A program made the position numbers and the translations under genes. 64,000 nt of DNA from CAZIKF01 sp964539825 (GTDB lineage: Bacteria; Muiribacteriota; UBA6191). Location: NCBI GenBank assembly GCA_964539825.1, contig CAZIKF010000014.1:54943-118942 (forward strand). Reading direction: 5' to 3'. Below the pieces are notes generated by a model, which saw only the letters and a list, made by a program, of their open reading frames with translations, did no database searches and was not told the DNA's origin. Shown here piece by piece: positions 1-9,100 of this stretch (positions are counted from its first letter, which is position 1; every line of letters starts with the position of its first letter).

Positions 1-734
1 GGTCCCGGAACCAAATCCATGGTTTTCAGCATAGATTTTTTAGCATTGGCTTCAACCTTCTTTCGGGATTGAGGAGTAAATAGATGAAGGGGGATAATAT
101 GAGATCCCCGATCATTTTCCAGAGTCACAATTCCTGATGACAGGTTGATGGGTATTCCTTCCACGATTTTTCCAGTTTGAAGCTGAAATCCTGAGATATT
201 TCTAAGCTCACGTTTTGTTCGCTTCTCCATTTCTACCGGTTTTAGGATTGGATCTGCCGGGTACTTCAACCTACGTTCTTCGGATAAGGTTCTCCATTGT
301 TCATACCAGGACTGCAGAGAACGTAAAAAAGCCCTGGGGGGCCACATTCCTTCAATACTTCCAATACGTCCTGCATCGGAATAGGCGATGATTGTGGGAT
401 ATCTCTCCAATCTGAACAACCTGGACAGATCGATACCATGTTTCTTCGTTTCCGCATCAATACGTTGGATATGAAAGACCTGAAGAAAATCCTGGATATC
501 TGCTCGGCGGAGAACTTGCTCTTCCATATCTCTTGAGATTGATGACCAGTTTGTAAAAAAAATAAGAAGAACTGGTTTCCCTACCCGTTTACTGATTCTC
601 CTGGGATCGCGCATTTCCTTAAAGGGCAGGGGAGGAGAAGTGATCATCGGGGAAGATTGCACCGAAGTCTCAGTTTCCTCTGCAGCAAAGGCCAAAGAAC
701 ACAAAAATAGGAAGCACAGAGAAAGAGATCTCAT
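1..734 (-). CDS. Exported thioredoxin-fold protein without CXXC, 3' end cut by the window
   Basis: The frame is open from ATG at 734 to the window edge, so the C-terminus is missing (about 244 residues seen). Residues 1-17 are a classic signal peptide ending LAFA before EETET. Residues 45-140 look like a thioredoxin-like fold of the DUF255/thioredoxin_7 kind: a hydrophobic strand (KPVLLIFFTNW), then a helix, then RYPTIIAYSDAGR matching the cis-Pro loop region. At the place of the redox CXXC the sequence reads SSIS, so a disulfide-reductase role is unlikely. The C-terminal part (IVTLENDRGSHIIPLHLF) is of unknown kind. It is probably periplasmic. It lies head-to-tail after the M3 peptidase gene, 68 bases downstream of that gene's stop. 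Function is not assigned. Confidence 0.75.
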   Translation of the reverse strand, partial: MRSLSLCFLFLCSLAFAAEETETSVQSSPMITSPPLPFKEMRDPRRISKRVGKPVLLIFFTNWSSISRDMEEQVLRRADIQDFLQVFHIQRIDAETKKHGIDLSRLFRLERYPTIIAYSDAGRIGSIEGMWPPRAFLRSLQSWYEQWRTLSEERRLKYPADPILKPVEMEKRTKRELRNISGFQLQTGKIVEGIPINLSSGIVTLENDRGSHIIPLHLFTPQSRKKVEANAKKSMLKTMDLVPG

Positions 735-802
735 GATCTATTTTTCGTCAGAGAGACCCATAACATTGATGGTAGGCAAAGGATAGGGAGAAGTTCTAAG
801 AA

Positions 803-2614
803 CTACTGACTTTCTTGAAAGAGCTTCTCCAGACGGTCTACATAGGAGTTAACCAGCTGAAAACCTCCATCAAAAAACCCCGGGTCTTCTAAATCTACCT
901 GACAGGTTCTCTTGAGAAGATCCGCGCACTTACCAGATCCTCCAGCCTTTAGAAGGTCACGATATCCCTCAACAAAACCAGAACCATTTTGTTGGTAGAG
1001 AGCATATAGACTCAGTACCACCATCATGCTCATGGAGTAGGTCCAGCAGTAAAAAGGATAATGAAAAATATGGGGAATTTTTGACCAGCCAAATTTCTCT
1101 TCCGGCGGGGTTTGGATTTCATCGCCGTTACGCCTGGAAACCATATCCATCCAGATGCCGTTAATGGTATCTGCATCGAGGCTTCCCTCCCTGGACAGTT
1201 CATGGCATTTCAGTTCAAAGTCTGAGATCAGGGTTTGCCGAAAGAGAACTGAAACCATTGAGCCAACCTGCTCATCGAGTAATAGTAGTCTGAGGTTAGG
1301 ATCTTCAAGCGTTTCCAGGTAATGATCAAGGAGAATCAGCTCCGTGAACTGTGATGCGGTTTCAGCCCCCGTTTTGGTGCCGAATCTGAGTACAGGAGGC
1401 TGGTTTTCATCTGCATAGGAGAAGTGAATGGCATGCCCGAGTTCATGGGAGAGGGTAAATACTGAGTCGTAGTTCTCTTCATAATTCATCAAGATAAAGG
1501 GACCCTCAGGAGTACCGCTGCAATAAGCACCCGTTTTCTTTTTTCCTGCTGAAGGAGCATGCACGCGATCACTCATCAGGATTTTTTCTCCCCTGTTGGC
1601 GTAATCATCATCAAATCGCCTGAGGCTCTCAAGTATTTCCTGGCTGGCCTGAGCGTAGGGTACTGAGATTTTTTTCTTTAGTAGTGGAGCACGGAAGTCT
1701 TGTGATCCATAGGTAGAGAGTTGCAACGCACGCTTCTTAAACGCGTGGTAACGGCGAAAAAGTGGAAAACTCCGCTCAGTGGCTCTAAATAAATTAAGGA
1801 TGGCATCTTCCGTGAGATCTTCCTCAAGAGCGCTTTGAGCCAGGACATCTTCTCTCGACCTCAGCCTTTGTAATTCTGTCTGGTAATCGGAAACAATGGA
1901 CCGGTAGGAATAGACCAGAAAACGATTCATGTCGCCATAGCACTGGTTTTCTCGAAGATATACGTCCCTTCTAATATCAGGATCCGAGGACCCCTTAAAA
2001 GCTCTGATCTTTGATTTGCTCAATTTTACTGCTTTGCCATCAACTTCTAGATCTCCAAAATCCAGGCTTGATTCAATTTCAGTGTAAAACTTAGACCATG
2101 CCGAAGAACCATGAAGATTTTTGAAGCGAATGGCTCTCTCCTCCTGGTCGGAAAGAAGCCATGTCTCACGCTCCTTTAAGGATTCAAAAAAGTAACGATA
2201 GGTATTTAGCTCTTCTGAAACCACAAGCCTCTCAAAGGATTCTCTTGGAATCCTGGCAAGTCCATGGGTGAAGAATTGAAGTTCACTCTGAATTTCTGCC
2301 CCGGCGGATCTGATTTTTTGGTATAGCTGGAGTTTTTCTGAATTTTCCAGATCCACATCATGGGAAAGATGGGCGAATGCATAGAGACGGTGTAGAGCCA
2401 ATTGAATTGATTCGTAACTGCTAATAGCAGGTGCCAGTGCTTTGGGGCCCAGGCTTGCCCGGTCAAACAGGGTCCGGTACTTCTGGAATTCACTGGCAAG
2501 CTCAGACAATTTTTGAAGATCCGTTCCGATCTGTGGAGAGTGGATCGAGGTGTATAGCGGGGAAAGGTCCCACAGGGGAAATCGTTGAGAATCCTGACAT
2601 TGTTCCGGGGACAT
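803..2614 (-). CDS. pepF: M3 family oligoendopeptidase (PepF-like)
   Basis: This is a zinc metallopeptidase of 603 residues that cuts short peptides in the cytoplasm; no signal peptide is present. HELGH at about residues 390-394 supplies the two zinc histidines and the catalytic Glu, and the downstream GAETASQFTEL segment supplies the third zinc ligand (Glu). The C-terminal KIPHIFHYPFYCWTYSMS is typical of M3B oligoendopeptidase F. The frame stays open to 2737, but the ATG at 2614 is preceded by AGGAG at the right distance and lies 13 bases after the stop of the upstream gene, so I place the start there. Length fits the PepF family (about 600). The role is peptide turnover, inferred from family. 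Confidence 0.93.
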   Translation of the reverse strand: MSPEQCQDSQRFPLWDLSPLYTSIHSPQIGTDLQKLSELASEFQKYRTLFDRASLGPKALAPAISSYESIQLALHRLYAFAHLSHDVDLENSEKLQLYQKIRSAGAEIQSELQFFTHGLARIPRESFERLVVSEELNTYRYFFESLKERETWLLSDQEERAIRFKNLHGSSAWSKFYTEIESSLDFGDLEVDGKAVKLSKSKIRAFKGSSDPDIRRDVYLRENQCYGDMNRFLVYSYRSIVSDYQTELQRLRSREDVLAQSALEEDLTEDAILNLFRATERSFPLFRRYHAFKKRALQLSTYGSQDFRAPLLKKKISVPYAQASQEILESLRRFDDDYANRGEKILMSDRVHAPSAGKKKTGAYCSGTPEGPFILMNYEENYDSVFTLSHELGHAIHFSYADENQPPVLRFGTKTGAETASQFTELILLDHYLETLEDPNLRLLLLDEQVGSMVSVLFRQTLISDFELKCHELSREGSLDADTINGIWMDMVSRRNGDEIQTPPEEKFGWSKIPHIFHYPFYCWTYSMSMMVVLSLYALYQQNGSGFVEGYRDLLKAGGSGKCADLLKRTCQVDLEDPGFFDGGFQLVNSYVDRLEKLFQESQ

Positions 2615-2627
2615 GGGCGCTCCTAGC

Positions 2628-3704
2628 TTAAAGATTGTAGTAAAACTCGCCGGCAATATCAGATATGCGGTAGAGCCGTCGATAGAGGTCCCAGGTCTTC
2701 TGGTCCCACTGGCCCGTAGGATAACATCTGCCGTCAAGGTCTAATCTACCAGGACAGTGTTCTGGAACAGGTTCTGGTTCATAAATCTTGGAAATGATCT
2801 CCCCCTGCACCAGGATTGTAATTTCTTCGAGAGTTTTAGCATCTTTGAGCTTTTTTTCAAGGTAGGGAAGACGCATTTTAACCAATTCCCGCTTCTCCTG
2901 AAGGATTTTTTCATGCTCCAGTTTAGAGGTATAGATTTGTTGCATGAGAGATTGAATTTTTCGGTTGGACTTACCAAGAGCATCTTCTTCCTTGCTTCCG
3001 TAACCACGCATTCGGGAGATTTTCATCTTATGCTGCTCTTCTTCTTTCTTCTTACGGTTAGCAAGCCAGGATGTGATTGCCATCGCTGGAATGGGAATTT
3101 CAAGGTGCGTAAGTTTGGGAAGCTTGAAGGATCCGTCGTCATACAGGGAAATAACGATTTTTGTAGCATTTGCAAGGCGTGCATTTCGTATAAATTCATC
3201 GATTGAGAAGGTCTCCAGGCTCTTTCCTGAAAACTGATTGAAAATACTGGAATACTCAAGAACAATTAAGTCAAAGACATCATCACTTTGCCGCTTAAGT
3301 AGGAAATGGTTACTTTGTCCATCCTGGTAATGCAGAACAGGGATTTTGTTATGAAGATTTTGAAGCTGGGGATATTTTGTAGGAGGCGCGACGATATAGT
3401 CCTTCTGGTAGTAAGAACGTAAATATCCTCGAAAGAGGGAGCGTACATTCTCGCGGTTGAGCGCCATCTCGGTTGTGAAATATTCGTGAGGGTGGAGTAT
3501 AGCGCTGCCAAAGGTCTTACGCGAAATGGTCTCCTTTAGATTGGCCATGGTCTTGATCATTTCAAAATCTCCCCGCCTAAACAGGAGAAAATTCTTATTG
3601 GTTATAACCCGTTGGAAGACTTCCTCTTCAGAGAGGGCACCAAACAAAAGAGCATGACCCAGGACCAACCAGGTGAGAACAGGGAATAAACGACAATTTT
3701 TCAT
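2628..3704 (-). CDS. Exported protein of unknown function with a coiled coil
   Basis: The 358-residue product starts with a signal peptide (MKNCRLFPVLTWLVLGHALLFGA, likely cleaved before LSEEE). Residues about 30-210 are mixed alpha/beta without a motif I recognise. A basic linker with RKKKEEEQHKMK at about 215-226 leads into a long charged helix (about 235-300) that should form a coiled coil. The tail holds a Cys pair (CPGRLDLDGRC) that could be disulfide bonded. It is the first gene of the run 3704-1, with the peptidase 13 bases behind it. Nothing in the sequence reveals a reaction; it is most likely periplasmic. Confidence 0.7.
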   Translation of the reverse strand: MKNCRLFPVLTWLVLGHALLFGALSEEEVFQRVITNKNFLLFRRGDFEMIKTMANLKETISRKTFGSAILHPHEYFTTEMALNRENVRSLFRGYLRSYYQKDYIVAPPTKYPQLQNLHNKIPVLHYQDGQSNHFLLKRQSDDVFDLIVLEYSSIFNQFSGKSLETFSIDEFIRNARLANATKIVISLYDDGSFKLPKLTHLEIPIPAMAITSWLANRKKKEEEQHKMKISRMRGYGSKEEDALGKSNRKIQSLMQQIYTSKLEHEKILQEKRELVKMRLPYLEKKLKDAKTLEEITILVQGEIISKIYEPEPVPEHCPGRLDLDGRCYPTGQWDQKTWDLYRRLYRISDIAGEFYYNL

Positions 3705-3817
3705 GTGAATCTATGATATTTCTTCGGCTTCTACAGAGGTAGCCCTGATATTTTACCGGGGAACCAACTATGATAGACTCTCCGCAATGAGTGGATGCGC
3801 CTGCAGGGATTTAAAAA

Positions 3818-4660
3818 ATGGATGAAAATCTGGATCGAAGGGTATTTGTAGCCTTTGATATTGAGACAACAGGTCTCCAGCCTATCATGAACCGGACATT
3901 GGAACTGTCTGCGGTAAAGTTTACGACATCGGGTAGGATCTTGGGTGAGTTTGATGAGTTAATCAATCCGGGTATCCCTATTCCCGAAGCGGCCAGCAAG
4001 GTCAATAAAATCTATGAAGAGGATATAAGAAATAAATCCCGGGCAACTGAAATTCTAAAGGGATTTTCAGAGTTTCTCGATGGTTGTGGATCTGAAGTGA
4101 TACTTCTAGCTCACAATTCAGAATTCGATGTAGGTTTTCTGGGGGCTGAATATATTTTGTGCAATATGGAGCCGCCCAAGGTTGAGATATGGGACACTCT
4201 GCCCATGTCCCGAGCGCTGGTACCTAATATCATGAACCACAAGCTTTCAACCCTTGTTCATCATTTTGATTTCAGAGCCGATGGATTTCACCGAGCACTG
4301 GTAGATTCCTACCATGTCCACTACCTTTTCAAGTGGTTTTGTTCGCAGGTTAATTCTCTCGATGAGCTTCGTGAATTAGCCAATCCAAGGTATTTTGATC
4401 AATCAAATGAATTGTTTTCAGTACAGCTTCCCCTGCCGCTGATGAAGCTGAAAAAATCCCTCGCCAGTAATTCCAGACTCAGGTTTGTCTATGAAGGGGA
4501 GACCGGGATTCGAGAGACGATTGAAGTGGTCCCGCATAATTTGTTTCATGACGAAAAATATAGCTATATACTCGCAACTAGAGAAACACTAGGGTACCCC
4601 CAGGCGTTTCGGCTGGACCGTCTTTCCCGTCCTGAAATTGTCATGGAGTCTCTTAATTGA
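3818..4660 (+). CDS. DEDDh 3'-5' exonuclease with WYL-like C-terminal domain
   Basis: The 280-residue protein has the DnaQ/PolC-type exonuclease fold at residues 8-185. DIETTG at 14-19 gives the first two metal acids, HNSEFD near 99-104 the third, and HRALVDS near 158-164 the catalytic His and last Asp, so all DEDDh residues are present. Residues about 205-280 (LRFVYEGETGIRETIEVVPHNLF, then AFRLDRLSR) look like a WYL domain, a ligand- or nucleic-acid-binding Sm-like fold that normally follows an HTH in transcription factors. Fusion to an exonuclease is uncommon. AGGGAT precedes the ATG at 8-base spacing. The role may be DNA repair or RNA trimming; this is inference. Confidence 0.85.
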   Translation: MDENLDRRVFVAFDIETTGLQPIMNRTLELSAVKFTTSGRILGEFDELINPGIPIPEAASKVNKIYEEDIRNKSRATEILKGFSEFLDGCGSEVILLAHNSEFDVGFLGAEYILCNMEPPKVEIWDTLPMSRALVPNIMNHKLSTLVHHFDFRADGFHRALVDSYHVHYLFKWFCSQVNSLDELRELANPRYFDQSNELFSVQLPLPLMKLKKSLASNSRLRFVYEGETGIRETIEVVPHNLFHDEKYSYILATRETLGYPQAFRLDRLSRPEIVMESLN

Positions 4661-4720
4661 ATTGGAAGCGAAAGACAGGGTGTGAAAATCCCGATGAAGG
4701 TATGAAATGAGGAGAAAATT

Positions 4721-5893
4721 GTGTTTGTGATCCTGGTAACGCTACTGGTTCTGACTGGCTGCAACTGCGTTCACGCGATTGATAAAGGGAAGAGCAGTCG
4801 AGACACTAAAGTATTGTACGAAACAAAGAGGTTTTTCTCTGCCGGGGAGAAACTGAACAAGGAAGTATCCCGTTTCACCGTAACCAATACCTATAAGTTC
4901 AAGCATAATAAGAAGAATACGACCTCCTTAATGCTTCCCTGGTCTCGTGGAGAATTGCGTACCGATGCCGGGGAAAAATTCGCTGTGGAGGGGGCCAAGG
5001 ATCTCGCGGTCACTCATACCATGAAAACCAGGGTTCCTAAATCTGAACGGATGGGAGTGGATTGGAAATTCAGCGTGAATCTGCCTTCCGGGAAGGAGCG
5101 CCTGAAGGCAAATGAAAACAAAGTTACCGCGGCTCTTGGTGAAACCGGACAAGGCCTTGCAGGACCAACCTATGGCAAGGGGCTTGATCTGGGGGCGGAA
5201 GTAACTCTAACCCATCTGAGGGGAAAAAAAGTTCAGGATAAGACAGCCATTGGTTATAAAGTTCAGGGAAATTATTCCTCCCTCATTGATAAGCCCTCCA
5301 GGAAAGAGCCGGGGGATATGGCAACTCTAAAATGGAGCCGAACTCTTCAAAAGTCGAAGAATCTCAAGTACACCTTCGGGGCGGGGACTACGTTGACCAA
5401 AAGAAGCGCTAACTTTCGGCCAGGGGATCAAAAGTCGGAGAATCCCAGCCGTTTTGAACATCAAATTTCTCTAAAAATGGATAAAAAGCGTTCAGCCAAG
5501 ATAAGTGAGTCCTTTCAGGTGCAGTTTCAGGAAAGAGGCGAAATTGAGGTGCAGGAATCCAACGGGCAGATCGTCAACACTGAACAGGGAGATCGTTGGA
5601 CCGTTGCCTGGACATTCACTAAGAAACGTAACAAGAAGCTTTCCGAACGTTTTGGTCTAAACGGGATTTTTGGCGGAGCCAATAATAACCTCGAGGTGGT
5701 TCCCCCTAACGTGGGAAACGCTACAGCACAGCTTGGAAAAGATACCAAAACTCGCATGGAAGAGGTTCAGCTGGTCTATGGCAGAAACTGGACCATCAAT
5801 AAATATAAGAAATGGTTCCTTGAAGGAACCTACGGTCTGACCGATGATTCCCGCGACTGGACCTTCAGCACGGGATTGACATCCCAATTCTAG
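4721..5893 (+). CDS. Putative outer-membrane beta-barrel or lipoprotein
   Basis: Translation starts at GTG 4721, with GGAG six bases upstream; an ATG at 4707 gives a short dead frame. The N-terminus MFVILVTLLVLTGC is a signal peptide with a lipobox (LTGC). The rest of the 390 residues is a series of amphipathic strands rich in Lys/Arg turns (for example LKYTFGAGTTLTK, RWTVAWTFTKKR, TWFLEG-like strands) and ends in TFSTGLTSQF. A C-terminal Phe is a usual barrel-assembly signal. No family was recognised. The next gene, ileS, starts 8 bases after the stop, so the two are probably co-transcribed, although no functional link is evident. Confidence 0.72.
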   Translation: MFVILVTLLVLTGCNCVHAIDKGKSSRDTKVLYETKRFFSAGEKLNKEVSRFTVTNTYKFKHNKKNTTSLMLPWSRGELRTDAGEKFAVEGAKDLAVTHTMKTRVPKSERMGVDWKFSVNLPSGKERLKANENKVTAALGETGQGLAGPTYGKGLDLGAEVTLTHLRGKKVQDKTAIGYKVQGNYSSLIDKPSRKEPGDMATLKWSRTLQKSKNLKYTFGAGTTLTKRSANFRPGDQKSENPSRFEHQISLKMDKKRSAKISESFQVQFQERGEIEVQESNGQIVNTEQGDRWTVAWTFTKKRNKKLSERFGLNGIFGGANNNLEVVPPNVGNATAQLGKDTKTRMEEVQLVYGRNWTINKYKKWFLEGTYGLTDDSRDWTFSTGLTSQF

Positions 5894-5901
5894 CCAAAAT
5901 C

Positions 5902-8900
5902 ATGAATAGCAATAAAAAACAGCCTTTTCAAAGCCTACCATCCAACCCTTGTTTTCCTGCTATCGAGGAAGAGATTCTCAATTCGTGGAAAGAGCAGAAC
6001 ACCTTCGAGCGATCCGTAGAAAACAGAGACGTCAAACACTCTTTCGTTTTCTACGATGGGCCGCCCTTTGCAACGGGTTTGCCGCATTTCGGACATCTTC
6101 TACAGGGTACTGTGAAAGATCTGGTACCACGCTATAAAACCATGAGGGGTAACCGCGTGGAGAGAAGGTTTGGATGGGACTGCCATGGTCTTCCTATCGA
6201 GTTGGAGATTGAGAAGACTCTGAACCTAAATGGACGACCGGAAATCCTGGATTTTGGGGTTGCGCGATATAACGAAGAGTGCCGCAGTACCGTTCTTCGG
6301 TATACCAAAGAATGGCAAGTTGTCACCGAGAGACTGGGTCGCTGGATTGATTTTGATAATGATTATAAGACCATGGATCGCTCCTACATGGAGTCGGTCT
6401 GGCATGTCTTTAAGCGTCTCTGGGATGAGGGATTAATTTACGAGGGAAGAAAGGTACTGCCCTATTCCTGGAGGTTGGCGACACCGCTTTCCAATTCGGA
6501 AGCGAGTCTAAATTACATGGACGTTCAGGATCCTTCGGTGACGGTGCGATTTCGTCTCAAAGGAGAGCAGAACCGTTCCCTGTTAGTCTGGACAACCACT
6601 CCCTGGACACTTGTTTCCAATCTTGGGGTATGCGCGCACCCTGATATGAAGTATGTAGAGATTGAAACACTGCCTGATGGAGAAAGACTGATTTTGTCTG
6701 AAAGTCTTCTGCAATCCTATTTTAAAGAAGGTGAATACACCCTGGTTAAATCCTTCCTGGGTCTTGAGATGAAAGGTTGGGAGTATGAACCTCTCTTTGA
6801 CTACGCTTCCCAACATCACGACACTTCACAATGCTATCGTGTATTAAACGATACCTATGTCACCGATGACTCTGGAACTGGTCTGGTTCATCAGGCGCCG
6901 GCTTTTGGGGAAGATGACCTTCGGATTTGTCAGCCCCTGGGTATTCCTGTCTTTGATCCCCTGGATGAGTCCGGCAATTTTCAGTCCTGGATGGACAAAT
7001 TTGGAGGAATGAATTTTAAGGAAGCGGATAAGCACATCTGTAGGGATCTAAAAGACCGCGGATTGATGTTTTTACATCAGACCGTGGTACACAACTACCC
7101 CTTCTGCTGGCGTACGGATACCCCACTGATGTACAAAGCTATGCCGGCCTGGTTCGTCGACATTGAAAAAATCAAGCAGCGTCTCCTCAAAAATGCCGAA
7201 GAAATTCATTGGGTTCCTGAACATATCAAAGACGGCCGCTTTGGAAAATGGCTGGAAAACGCTAAAGATTGGGCTATCAGCAGAAGTAGATTCTGGGGAT
7301 GTCCGCTTCCCGTCTGGATCAATGAAGATGGAGAATCCATCTGCTTTGGAAGCGTGGAGGAATTAGAAAAGGCCAGCGGTACAGAAATAGAAGACATTCA
7401 TAAGCATTTCGTTGATGAAATCGTTTTTGAGCGCGACGGAAAAAAATATCATCGGGTACCCGAGGTATTGGATTGTTGGTTTGAATCGGGAAGTATGCCC
7501 TACGGACAGCAGCATTATCCCTTTGAGAAGCAGAAGGAATTTGAAGAGCATTTTCCTGCTGATTTTATTTGTGAGGCCATTGATCAGACCCGCTGCTGGT
7601 TTTACTATCTTCATGTCATCGCAACAGCGCTCTTTGACCGCCCTGCCTTTCGAAATGTAATCTGTACCGGACTTATTCTGGCCGCCGATGGAAAGAAACT
7701 GAGTAAGCGGCACAAGAATTACACCCCCCCGATGGAGGTATTCCACACTTATGGTGCTGATGCTCTACGCTATTTTTTGGTGACTTCCCCTGTCGTGAAG
7801 GGACAGGAAGTACGTTTCTCCGATGATGAGGTCAAAGAGGTTGTAAAATCCACGCTTCTACCTCTCTGGAATGTATTTTCCTTCCTCATCAGCTATGCCA
7901 ATATTGATGGCTATAAACCAGAAGGTAAAACCAAATCGAAGAATTCTCTCGACCGGTATATTCTGTCTGAGTACCAGCAAATGCTGGATACGGTGACTAA
8001 GAGTCTCGATGTTTACGAACTTAATGATGCCTGTAGGAGCATAGAAAAATTTCTGGTCACCCTTACGAACTGGTATGTTCGCCGATCTCGAAGAAGATTT
8101 TGGAAGTCCGAGACAGATATAGACAAGGCCGATGCCTATGAAACTTTATTTTCGGTACTCAAGGGCCTTTGCAAGGTGCTTGCTCCAATCATGCCTTTTC
8201 TTCCAGAGTACATTTATCGTCACCTGACTTCTGAAGAATCAGTACACCTTAGTGACTGGGACGCAGTCATCCCTGGGCTTATTGATAGAGAACTGAGTGA
8301 AGAGATGGCTATGGTTCGCACCGTGGTTTCCCTGGGACATAGTCTAAGGGCCAGAAATCGGATAAAGGTGCGTAAACCGCTCTCTAAAATGCTAGTAGCC
8401 GGATCTATCAACCAGGATATTATTGAAAAATATAGTGACGTGATTCTTGATGAGCTGAATGTAAAAACCGTGGAGTATGTGGAAGATGCATCCCGGCTGG
8501 GAGAAGTTCACCTCAAGCTTAACGCTAAAGCCTTAGGACCAAGATTTGGGAAGGATTTCAAACGAATTCTCAGCGCTTCCAAGGAGGGGAGATTTGAGCT
8601 ACGGGGAACCCAGGTTCAGGTTGAAGGCATCGTCATTGAAGAAGAAGACTTTGAGTTAACCTATAGAGCCCAGGAAGGGTTTGACTGCGCCTCAGAAAAT
8701 GAGCTTCTCGTTTCCCTGGACCTGGTTCCCACCGAGGAATTGGTTCTCGAGGGTCATGCCCGGGAAATCATTCGTCATCTCCAGACCTTAAGAAAGGACG
8801 CTGACTTTGAACTCAGTGATCGAATTCATTCCTATGTTCTTTCCACCGATACGGCAGTACAGGAAGCGATCCGTCGTCATAAAGACTTGATTTCCCAGGA

Positions 8901-9009
8901 AACCCTCTCTCTTGAGGTTTTTTCTGAAGGAATTGAAGATTCTAAGTCTCGACGGGTAGTAGAAGTGGATGATCTAAGTTTTGAACTTGGCGTGCGTCTG
9001 GCCTCATAG
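5902..9009 (+). CDS. ileS: Isoleucyl-tRNA synthetase, eukaryote-like class
   Basis: This class I synthetase charges tRNA-Ile in the cytoplasm; length 1035 matches the family. PPFATGLPHFGH at residues 54-65 is the HIGH signature (here HFGH), and KLSKR near residue 600 is the KMSKS signature. DRSYMESVWHVFKRLWDEGL and WFESGSMPYGQ are typical IleRS blocks. The KLSKR form and the long C-terminal region without a zinc finger point to the eukaryote-like type seen in spirochaetes and chlamydiae, which in several bacteria is associated with mupirocin tolerance. There is no strong ribosome binding site, so initiation may depend on coupling to the gene ending 8 bases upstream. A terminator follows at 9044-9080. 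Confidence 0.97.
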   Translation: MNSNKKQPFQSLPSNPCFPAIEEEILNSWKEQNTFERSVENRDVKHSFVFYDGPPFATGLPHFGHLLQGTVKDLVPRYKTMRGNRVERRFGWDCHGLPIELEIEKTLNLNGRPEILDFGVARYNEECRSTVLRYTKEWQVVTERLGRWIDFDNDYKTMDRSYMESVWHVFKRLWDEGLIYEGRKVLPYSWRLATPLSNSEASLNYMDVQDPSVTVRFRLKGEQNRSLLVWTTTPWTLVSNLGVCAHPDMKYVEIETLPDGERLILSESLLQSYFKEGEYTLVKSFLGLEMKGWEYEPLFDYASQHHDTSQCYRVLNDTYVTDDSGTGLVHQAPAFGEDDLRICQPLGIPVFDPLDESGNFQSWMDKFGGMNFKEADKHICRDLKDRGLMFLHQTVVHNYPFCWRTDTPLMYKAMPAWFVDIEKIKQRLLKNAEEIHWVPEHIKDGRFGKWLENAKDWAISRSRFWGCPLPVWINEDGESICFGSVEELEKASGTEIEDIHKHFVDEIVFERDGKKYHRVPEVLDCWFESGSMPYGQQHYPFEKQKEFEEHFPADFICEAIDQTRCWFYYLHVIATALFDRPAFRNVICTGLILAADGKKLSKRHKNYTPPMEVFHTYGADALRYFLVTSPVVKGQEVRFSDDEVKEVVKSTLLPLWNVFSFLISYANIDGYKPEGKTKSKNSLDRYILSEYQQMLDTVTKSLDVYELNDACRSIEKFLVTLTNWYVRRSRRRFWKSETDIDKADAYETLFSVLKGLCKVLAPIMPFLPEYIYRHLTSEESVHLSDWDAVIPGLIDRELSEEMAMVRTVVSLGHSLRARNRIKVRKPLSKMLVAGSINQDIIEKYSDVILDELNVKTVEYVEDASRLGEVHLKLNAKALGPRFGKDFKRILSASKEGRFELRGTQVQVEGIVIEEEDFELTYRAQEGFDCASENELLVSLDLVPTEELVLEGHAREIIRHLQTLRKDADFELSDRIHSYVLSTDTAVQEAIRRHKDLISQETLSLEVFSEGIEDSKSRRVVEVDDLSFELGVRLAS

Positions 9010-9043
9010 ATTTTTCATCCTCGTATTCCTATTCTTTCCCAAT

Positions 9044-9080
9044 AAAAAAAGGACCGGGATCTGAGACCCAGGTCCTTTTT
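9044..9080. terminator. Bidirectional rho-independent terminator between ileS and icd
   Basis: A stem of AAAAAAGGACC plus GGG pairs with CCC plus GGTCCTTTTT around a short ATCTGAGA loop (one A bulge). The A-tract on one side and T-tract on the other make it work for both convergent genes, ileS (plus) and icd (minus). Confidence 0.88.
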
Positions 9081-9100
9081 GTATTTTGATAGATCTTGAA

